Made by a program: the position numbers and the translations under genes | The notes under the pieces: generated by a model | Databases searched by the model: none | What the model was told of the DNA's origin: nothing | Seen by the model: only the letters and a program-made list of their open reading frames with translations | In this document: in pieces, positions 7,300 through 13,213 of the stretch | Layout: each line of letters opens with the position of its first letter | Position numbering within the stretch: position 1 is the first letter of the stretch | Source of the DNA: Gymnopus androsaceus JB14 | Taxonomy: Eukaryota > Basidiomycota > Agaricomycetes > Agaricales > Omphalotaceae | Direction of reading: 5' to 3' | NCBI GenBank assembly: GCA_009733575.1 | Contig: ML770240.1 | Span: 1 to 13,213, forward strand | Length of the DNA stretch: 13,213 nucleotides

Positions 7300-8436
7300 C
7301 ACTTGTTGTTTGTACCTAAAACCTGCCAAATGTTCATGATGCATAGTGCTCACGATCACCTTGGACACAAGGGCGTGTTTGCAACTAAATAATTGATCAG
7401 GAAGCATTTCTGGTGGCCAGATCTCGATGGAGATGTTAACTGGTTCATCAAAACTTGCTTAGCTTGCCAACATCGCAGGTTGGAGTGGATAAAAATACCA
7501 CCCACTTTAACCCACACTCCTTCATTGTTTCAAAAGATTCATGTAGACACTTTCCACTTGTCGACACCGAGTAATGGGTGCAAATACATTGTACACGGTT
7601 GGTGCGCGCTTTCTTCTTGGTCCGAGGCAAGAGCTCTGAAAGTAGAGAATGCCCGAACTTTAGGAGAATGGTTTTTTCGACGAATATTATTTGTTCGATG
7701 GGGGTGTCCCGAGGAAGTCGTTACTGATAACGCTCCTCAGATGAAGAACATGTTGGAATGGCTTGAAAAGAAATATGGAATCCGAGGTGTGCGCATCTCT
7801 CCATATAATTCGCAGGGAAATGGAAAGATCGAACGCGCCCACTTTGACATTAGACAATCTCTGGTCAAGACTACCGCGAACAACTTATCCAAGTGGTTCT
7901 GGTTCTTAAAACCAGTATTGTTTGCTGATAGAGCAACGACACATAGAGGTTTTGGCTGTTCACCTTATTTTATGGTAGCAGGCGCGAAACCTCTGCTACC
8001 TCTCGATATAGTTGAATCTACCTGGTTAGTGAAAATACCAGAAAGAATCTTGACGGATGAGGAACTCGTGGGTTATCGAGCTAGAGCTCTAGCCAAACAT
8101 CGAGTTCATATCCGTGATATGATCTCTCGTGTGGATGAAAACAAACGCCGAGAACTCAGGCGTTTCGAGAAGGAATATGGTCATACCATTAAAGAGTATG
8201 ATTTTAAACCTGGCCAGCTAGTTCAAGTAAGGAACACTATGATTGAGAAGTCTCTTAATCGTAAACTGCAGCCGAGGTATAAAGGACCACTCGTGGTGAT
8301 TCGTCGAACGCGCGGAGGATCTTATATCCTCGCCGAGATGAATGGAGCAGTCCTAAAAGAGAAAGTAGGCGCCTTCAGGGTGCTACCACATCATGCTCGA
8401 TACGAACCTATTGAACTCCCGCTGGAACATTCATGA
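7300..8436 (+). pseudogene. Ty3/gypsy integrase with GPY/F-like module
   Basis: Integrase joins element DNA to the host chromosome. An HHCC zinc finger opens the domain (AHDHLGHKG, then TCLACQ), interrupted by TAA at 7390-7392. From 7393 the frame is open for 347 codons. The catalytic triad is D in HVDTFH, D in VVTDNAP and E in GNGKIERAH, with 34 residues between the last two, as I remember for this lineage (canonical integrases have 35). The C-terminus has [18 protein letters not shown] and a GPY/F-like module ([10 protein letters not shown]...YILAEMNG), common in Ty3/gypsy. The codon frame is lost at about 8426. This is the best-preserved part of the element and could still give a product if transcribed. 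Confidence 0.9.
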
Positions 8437-8669
8437 CCTTATTGACCTCACACCAAGGCAACTGGACCACATGATGGAAAGCGAGGAAGTGGGTAGAGAT
8501 TTGGCATTCGACGCTATTCCTAAACTTAAAGGAACCTGTGGACAATGAGTATGATCTTGACATCAATGACTTAAGCGAAGATTTTGAAGAACAAGATTCT
8601 GACCAGTCAGAAGATGAGGATGAGGAAGCAAGTCACAGATGCTCCAAGGAAGACAAGGTCTTATACTAA
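8426..8669 (+). pseudogene. Polyprotein C-terminal acidic tail
   Basis: After the GPY/F-like module the sense continues one frame over ([19 protein letters not shown]), best explained by a missing A in the GAA at 8425-8427. A second shift near 8530 moves to a frame reading an Asp/Glu-rich tail (DLSEDFEEQDSDQSEDEDEE) that stops at TAA 8667-8669. Gypsy polyproteins of this type often end in an acidic tail after a similar short segment. This marks the likely 3' end of pol. Confidence 0.65.
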
Positions 8670-8774
8670 AAATCAGGCCGAGTTAACCGCAAATGAGTCT
8701 TGAAAGACCCGCTCACATTCGAAAAGATTTACATAAGCAGATCATGGGATATGGGCGTTTCAACAGAGTTGTCG

Positions 8775-9057
8775 AAAGAAAGACTTCATTGACTCCTCAG
8801 TTGAAACACAATACATGATCTATATAAAAGTAAATATGTACAGAAACCCGTAAACAATGGGCAAAAGAAGTGTTAAGGGCTAATGAGACCCGAGACACAA
8901 CAAAACCATCTAAAAACAATGCAGCGTCCTAAAAACAAAAGTCCAAATAACCGTAGAATATACCATGTTCTGCGCAAACAATCCAATTGAGACTTGGGGA
9001 CGAAAAGAAACCCTAATTCATCAGCGACTCAGTCAAAGAAAGACTTCATTGACTCCT
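8775..9057. repeat. 23-bp direct repeat pair, offset 260
   Basis: AAAGAAAGACTTCATTGACT followed by CCT is present at 8775-8797 and again, identical, at 9035-9057. Flanking bases differ after one or two positions. Such a long exact repeat is unlikely by chance and may mark an insertion or a segmental duplication. Confidence 0.9.
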
Positions 9058-9064
9058 TGCTGAT
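9020..9064. repeat. Imperfect hairpin just past the minus-strand stop codon
   Basis: ATCAGC (9020-9025) pairs with GCTGAT (9059-9064), and nested inside AGTCAA (9031-9036) pairs with TTGACT (9049-9054). On the minus strand it begins about 8 nt after the stop at 9072, so it would lie in the 3' UTR. Confidence 0.6.
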
Positions 9065-9071
9065 AAATTCC

Positions 9072-9390
9072 CTAATTTCCATCTGTTTCCATTGCATCAG
9101 CCGGCTGGACCAAGCTCTTGATGAACTCGGGCAGTCTATCCAAATCAATCTGAGGAAGGGGGTAACCCTTCTTCATCATAGATTCATGTTGACCTGTGAA
9201 GAGCCGGAGAGAATGTTCAGCTTCATTGCGGAAATGCTTGGCCATGCCGCGATAATAGACAAAGTCAAGGCGGTAGCATTTAAGCAAACCGTATTGAATG
9301 TCCTCGACAGAAGGATCTGAGCTCAGGATAGCCCTCGAGGGAATTGAGAGCTTGGTTTAAGCGTTCATCCTGAACCTCAGCCAAATTCGG
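9072..9390 (-). pseudogene. Last exon of the unknown gene, one frameshift
   Basis: A strong acceptor (branch-like ACTGAC, T-rich tract, TTTTACAG) ends at 9391. The exon starts in a frame reading PNLAEVQDERLNQALNSLE. Within the GGG near 9338 the sense moves one frame over into a helix-like basic/aromatic segment (DIQYGLLKCYRLDFVYY) and a tail ending METDGN at TAG 9074-9072. Removing one G would join the two. The intron would be 9479-9391 (89 nt). This appears to be the C-terminus of the gene that starts at 12446; a separate small gene is less likely because there is no good start codon. Confidence 0.45.
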
Positions 9391-9480
9391 CTGTAAAACA
9401 AAAAAGTTTCAGTCAGTAAATGGATTTGAGATGAAGTAGAAACAAACAAAGTTAAAAGAAAAGCAGAACGGGAATGCACC

Positions 9481-10335
9481 TTAATGCGACTCGCAAGACC
9501 AGTTGTAAAGGTCGGAGTCGTAGCCACTTTCATCATGATCACAACGAGGGTCATATTGCTGACCGCGGACGGCCGTGGAATTGAAGTGTGATGCAATCTT
9601 AGCGAGCAAAACCTTGTCTTCCGGAGAAAGCTGCTGGTACATGGGTCCTACTGATGACAGTGGCAGACGGGACTGTGAACCCAAGAGAGAAGTCAACTTC
9701 TCAATGAGCAGTGGAGGACAATGAACTTTGAAGGGAGGACGTGTTTGCAGAAGTGCAAAGGCAGCTTCCCCCCCCCGAAAAATAGTCTGCCATGTCGATA
9801 TAAGCAAGGAAATCGCCTAGGATCAAAAATATCCACAACCTTTTGAGGGTCAGACCAGTCGATATATGCTTCACAAGCAAACTTCCATTCCTGAAAATTT
9901 GGCCACAATTCTTCATTAGCAGACAAGGCCTTGGCCATGCACTGGGAAAACTCGTCGGGCTGGAAGTTGGATGGCTGAACGGGACAAAGCTTGGGATAAT
10001 GAAGAACAGGTTTGACTGAAGGACAAACCTCGTCGAGCAAAGCAGGGCTCACGAAGGGATAGGAACTGCGAGAATTGTAGTACTTCCAAGTTGCAGGTTC
10101 ATAAAAGATGTCGACGTGGTCTGGACAATGGATTGTTGGATAGAACTGATGAGTAACTGACAAAGGACTGTTTGGGCCTGGCAAATCCGCAGGTACTTTG
10201 ATAGAAACTGTAGGAGGAACTGGTCGACTGTCTTGAGGAAAAATGCCTCGACGCCAGTCTTCATGTACATCATGGAAATCATGAGTACCTCAGACCAGAG
10301 CAGCATCGTGGAAACTAGCATTTTCTAAAGGAGAA
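9481..10335 (-). pseudogene. Downstream part of the unknown gene, broken
   Basis: After the frame change near 10340 a coding-like frame runs through TGA at 10292-10290 (Arg to stop is one possibility) and on to the G9 run (plus-strand C9, 9768-9776). It reads a Pro/Trp/Tyr-rich peptide with CPDHVDIFYEP, WSDPQKVVDIF and FDPRRF. One base is missing, or two are extra, in the G9 run; past it the sense continues (EAAFALLQTRPPFKVH, then DHDESGYDSDLYNWSCE) to TAA 9483-9481, one base before a splice-donor-like GTGCAT. Composition matches the upstream exons, so this is read as the same gene. No family is recognised. Confidence 0.5.
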
Positions 10336-12446
10336 TATCGAAACCGTGATGGGAACATATTGCGATTCAGGACAGTCACAATGGCAAGGACAAAACTGCA
10401 CAGGATTGGCGAAAGCTTCCTCAGGCGGAAAGTTGACAAGCTGTTTGGGACTAGAGTTCCGGGAAAGACTGAACACCAGTTGGTCCCGAGACGGAAAGTT
10501 GCCTTGGAAGATACAATCCCAGAAATAATCATACGCAGTATGAGTATCCCAAGTTCGAAGAATGCACTCCTCCTGTGGAATGCCTGGGTCTGGCAATAAT
10601 GGCCTCCCACTCCAGTTGAGGACCCACGAGTATCGAGGAACAACAGGGACCTATGAAAGAAAGGGTACTGGTGAGCCTCAAACAAAAATATAAGAAGAAA
10701 GAGTTACCTTAGGAAAGCCACAAGCTAGTTCGACCAAAGGATTTTTCTTATAACGGGCATGGACTTGTTCAAGGGATTCCGAGGTGTACTTGTATACCTC
10801 GCCATGAATGTGCCAAGGGACTCCCAAGAAGGAATAAGTTGTGGGGACCAACTCTAGGGTTTGAGCAGTAGGTTGGCTTGGATAGCCGACCAGCTCATTG
10901 CGAACCCAAGAGTAGTCGAGGAAAGACTCCGTCAACTCGCCAGAACAACAGTTGCAATGGTCAGACTGAGGAAAATTATTATTGAGACTAGCACAAAGTT
11001 CCTGAATTTGTTGAAGGCATTGTGGAAATGGAAAGTCTGTATACCCGGCATTGCAAAGGTCACCGTAGGAAAGGAACTGGTCCATGACTTCGTGAAAGTT
11101 GCTAGTCCTGTACCAAAGACACTGGACAGAAGCTTCATCACAGAAGGGACAGAATTCATGTAAAGGAATCCAATCTGAAGGATAAAATAAGTCAATTGCA
11201 GGAATCGGAGAGAAGGGAAGTTCTCAATCCAAGAAGCAATTGTGTGAGGCAGGATCGAGGAATGAGATGTACCACTTTGAAAGCCACTGGATGGTGAAGG
11301 AAAAATTTCCGGTAAAGGCAAGAAACTGGGTAAAGGAGCCTCGGTAGCCATAAAATACGAAAAGTTGCTTGTAAGCAATAACTTTGTATGGTACCTTGGC
11401 TCCCCCACCAGCAAAGTATCCTATGGTCTTGGGAATTTCACAGTCCCAAGGAATAGGATCCCAAGGACCAATTGTCCGAGGAGCGACATCCGCGATCAAA
11501 GGAGCATTCCTGGTCTGGACAATTGCCTCGATAAAGGAATGAAAAATGTTCTCACCTGATGTCTCGGGCCTACAAAAGTTGGATGCATCGTCATTAAGAT
11601 GAGTATGTTTGCCCTTCCAAGCCTCGACTCCAGCTGTACCCTAATGGAACATAATGAAACCCTTCAGTCAAATCAAGCTGATGAGGAGATACATGTGTGC
11701 ATACATTGGGGCAAGATGAAGAAGGCAAAGGAGATTCCTACAAAATGAATTAAAAGGAGAAATGAAGAAGTAGAGGAGTTGACTTACATGCAAGTGACGC
11801 GAATTAGGAGCTGTCGCAACATGGGCACGAGGCCCAGTCTAGTGAGGAAATCAGCTTTGAATATAAAGAATGTGATGAACACATACAGGTGTTGCACTTG
11901 TGCTGGCAACTTTTGGGGGAGCCGGGACTTCAACTACCTCTTCATTCTCTTGGATAGATCGCCAAGAGGAACCATCCTTTTTGGAAAACTGAGGCCTGGT
12001 CAACAAGATACAAGGACAAGTAAATAAACTCACCCCTTTTCTCTGCTTGCCAGCATGGTCAGGGGTCTCATTCAGAGTCGTGATAGTGTGGTAGTACTTC
12101 GCGCACTTCTCAAACAAGTTGACCTTTTGCTGCTGATGGACAGGAGCCACCAAGTCAAGCAGTGTCTTGTACAGTTCTTGGTACTCAGTCTGAGAAGTAA
12201 CTTCGAGACTGGCAGGATAGTGCTAAAGGGTGTTTGCTATTTTAGCACACACACTAGACTCTGCAGAAAATTGGGGAAACCACGTACCAAGTAGACAAGA
12301 GCCTGCTTGCAAGTAGGGTGACGGATGCTGAGAGTGCACTTAGCCTTGGCAAGTACCTGGATAGCATCGGCCTGCTTCTGGAGCTGGATTTTGTGGTCTG
12401 GGTAGTCCTTGAGTGTGATGAAAGGACACGCAGGCTCAGAGGACAT
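10315..12446 (-). CDS. Unknown multi-exon protein, exons 1-9
   Basis: Nine exons fit: 12446-12288, 12222-12034, 11988-11887, 11838-11788, 11737-11705, 11640-11395, 11339-11273, 11174-10708 and 10650 to about 10340. Introns are 45-98 nt with GT-AG ends (GTACGT, GTGAGT, GTATGT, GTAAGT, GTATGC, GTACCA, GTACAT, GTAACT donors), and all joins keep frame. The start, ATG 12446 (MSSEPACPF), opens the first clean exon. About 400 residues: a charged N-terminal helix-like part, a Pro/Ser-rich middle, then Cys-rich segments (FCPFCDE, HCNCCSGE, FCPCHCDCPE) among many Trp, Tyr and Phe. The Cys pairs could bind metal, but no known finger spacing is clear. I do not recognise the family. The frame ends at TAG 10315-10317, but coding-like sequence goes on one frame over, so the product as read is probably truncated. 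Confidence 0.5.
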
Positions 12447-12669
12447 TTTAGAACGGATGTGCTTGTTTGAAAGAAGAGTTGAAAGATGTAAGCGGAGGCT
12501 CGAAAATTTATCCTCAAGATACTGAGGCCTTATATTTGAGACAAAGCCGAGTTTGGGATCTGAGATGGCACCTCTAACTGTTATCCTGGAGGCTTGAGCC
12601 TGGGCTAAATCCCTACTTTGCAAATGCTTCAGCAGGGGTATAACCACAGAAGAGCCAATGCCACTGAAA

Positions 12670-12719
12670 TGGCGCTATGGGATAAATCTGTAGCGCCACT
12701 ATGACCAAGGGATTTATCC
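12670..12719. repeat. Two interleaved perfect inverted repeats
   Basis: Arm A TGGCGCTA (12670-12677) pairs with A' TAGCGCCA (12691-12698). Arm B GGATAAATC (12680-12688) pairs with B' GATTTATCC (12711-12719). The order A-B-A'-B' is that of an H-type pseudoknot if transcribed from either strand. It lies about 225 bp upstream of the minus-strand ATG 12446. Confidence 0.8.
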
Positions 12720-12850
12720 ATTACACCAGCAGTGCCAATGCCTATACCGTCAGGATCATGAGTCACCAAGGCGGAGGTACGCGCTGACAAAGATGAGCGT
12801 AGCGGAGACACCGGAAGCAATCACTGGACCGACATAGAGCTGGAGTAAAA

Positions 12851-12945
12851 TGTCGCCACAAGGAATCGAACCCTGCGCTCCATGAATACCCCAGCGTCTA
12901 ATCAATCAAACAAACGCTCATGTTGCATATTAACCACTTGTTCAG
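12851..12945 (-). tRNA. tRNA-like sequence, probably a pseudogene or tRNA-derived repeat
   Basis: On the minus strand a T arm is clear: stem CAGGG/CCTTG (12875-12871 and 12863-12859) with loop TTCGATT, giving the B-box GGTTCGATTCC. TGGCGACA follows as the acceptor 3' strand plus discriminator, then TTTT (12850-12847), a pol III terminator. Upstream AAGTGGTTAATATGC resembles an A box/D arm, and AGCGTTT/AGACGCT (12918-12912, 12899-12893) forms an anticodon-like stem with a 12-nt loop. The 17-nt spacer before the T arm suggests a class II (Leu/Ser-like) origin. No good 5' acceptor strand pairing with TGGCGAC is seen and the anticodon cannot be read, so it is not a standard tRNA gene. The 5' end is approximate. 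Confidence 0.4.
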
Positions 12946-12970
12946 GCTTTCGTTTCGTGCCTGGAACCGG

Positions 12971-12994
12971 TTAACACCCTTATTTGGGTGTTAA
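12971..12994. repeat. Perfect 9-bp hairpin
   Basis: TTAACACCC (12971-12979) and GGGTGTTAA (12986-12994) are exact inverted copies around TTATTT. The arms contain TAACA and TGTTA, the same words that end the solo LTR at 347-881. Confidence 0.9.
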
Positions 12995-13213
12995 TAACAA
13001 CTTAAATAGGATAATGACAAACTACTATTTACTCAGCTGATAAGCCTTATGACTCATTAACATTACGAGTTTTATATGACACATATGCCTTTTTTAGTTG
13101 TTATAACCTCTTGGGCGCTCCGGAGACCCACGGCATGCATGCGCGCTTGTTTGTCTTGCGCAATCTTACCATCTCCCCTCCTGCTCGTGCTTGTTATTAC
13201 CAGCACAAGTACT
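12989..13213 (+). mobile_element. Possible LTR start running off the window
   Basis: The sequence from TGTTAATAACAACTTAAATAGG onward starts with the LTR-type TGTTA, is AT-rich, contains a TGACTCA (Gcn4/AP-1 type) site near 13050 and TATA-like TTTTATATG near 13070, then a GC-rich block (GGGCGCTCCGGAGACC near 13113). This layout is like an LTR promoter region. The other end and any duplication lie outside the window, so it cannot be tested here. Confidence 0.25.

Larger units (their letters stand above)
8670..9071. other. Noncoding spacer between convergent genes
   Basis: No gene is seen. It lies between the 3' end of the plus-strand pol and the 3' end of the minus-strand gene. Contents: two copies of a 23-bp direct repeat, a hairpin at 9020-9064, a TATATAAAA word near 8820 and a purine-rich ACTTGGGGACGAAAAG (about 8993-9008) that resembles a polypurine tract but is not followed by a recognisable LTR. 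Confidence 0.6.
12447..13213. other. Upstream region of the unknown gene, no supported protein gene
   Basis: No protein-coding gene is supported. A frame reading upstream of the chosen ATG stays open toward about 12640 on the minus strand but has no recognisable content, so an earlier start cannot be excluded. The region holds interleaved inverted repeats, a tRNA-like sequence, a perfect 9-bp hairpin and AT-rich sequence that may be part of an LTR. Confidence 0.5.

Noticed and set aside
8990..9006. Polypurine tract marking the start of a 3' LTR
   Set aside because: The bases look right, but no TG-starting LTR follows and no partner copy exists upstream of pol, so it is mentioned but not annotated.
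10049..10321. 90-codon minus-strand frame as an alternative to the coding-like frame there
   Set aside because: Its Leu/Ser/Gln-rich translation looks like an out-of-frame shadow; the other frame continues the composition of the upstream exons.
10932..11414. 160-codon minus-strand open frame overlapping several exons
   Set aside because: Only its first part, 11339-11273, fits as exon 7. The rest reads through a good acceptor at 11175 and is a hydrophobic shadow of the Cys-rich exon 8 frame.
12629..12820. 63-codon minus-strand open frame in the upstream region of the unknown gene
   Set aside because: It covers the interleaved inverted repeats and has no ATG or family motif that I can support.

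Overview
The window looks like a gene-poor, repeat-rich stretch of a filamentous basidiomycete (Agaricomycete) nuclear genome. This rests on short GT-AG introns (about 45-98 nt), a Ty3/gypsy polyprotein whose conserved blocks match the type I know from many mushroom genomes, and a spliced DDE integrase-core gene of a kind common in those fungi. There are no bacterial operons or Shine-Dalgarno patterns. Names rest on motif recognition only; no search was run.

Layout, left to right. (1) 1-886: a solo LTR (347-881, TGTTA...TAACA ends, 5-bp CTGAG duplication), preceded by a tandem partial copy of its 5' part plus flank. (2) 1313-3214, minus strand: a four-exon gene for an HTH plus DDE integrase-core protein, with a complete D/D/E triad but one frameshift at a T6 run. 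(3) 3215-4558: AT-rich noncoding DNA. It holds repeated TGATCA palindromes, a large imperfect palindrome centred near 3909 with a TATA-like box on each arm, a (TA)n/(TTAC)n microsatellite and a cluster of ACTTAAGT words. (4) 4559-8669, plus strand: a decayed Ty3/gypsy pol (uncertain gag/protease remnant, RT, RNase H, linker, integrase, GPY/F-like module, acidic tail) with many frameshifts and several stops but mostly intact catalytic motifs. No LTR pair was found around it. (5) 9072-12446, minus strand: an unfamiliar gene of at least ten exons, Cys/Pro/aromatic-rich, tail-to-tail with the retroelement. Its upstream exons splice cleanly in frame; its downstream part carries a stop, a G9 homopolymer frameshift and further breaks. 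(6) 12447-13213: its upstream region, with interleaved inverted repeats of pseudoknot topology, a tRNA-like sequence with B box and T4 terminator, a perfect 9-bp hairpin and a possible start of another LTR.

There is no evidence that these genes form one pathway. The picture is a nest of mobile-element remains around one unfamiliar spliced gene. Several frame breaks fall in homopolymers (T6, A5, G9), so some may be read or assembly errors rather than true decay.
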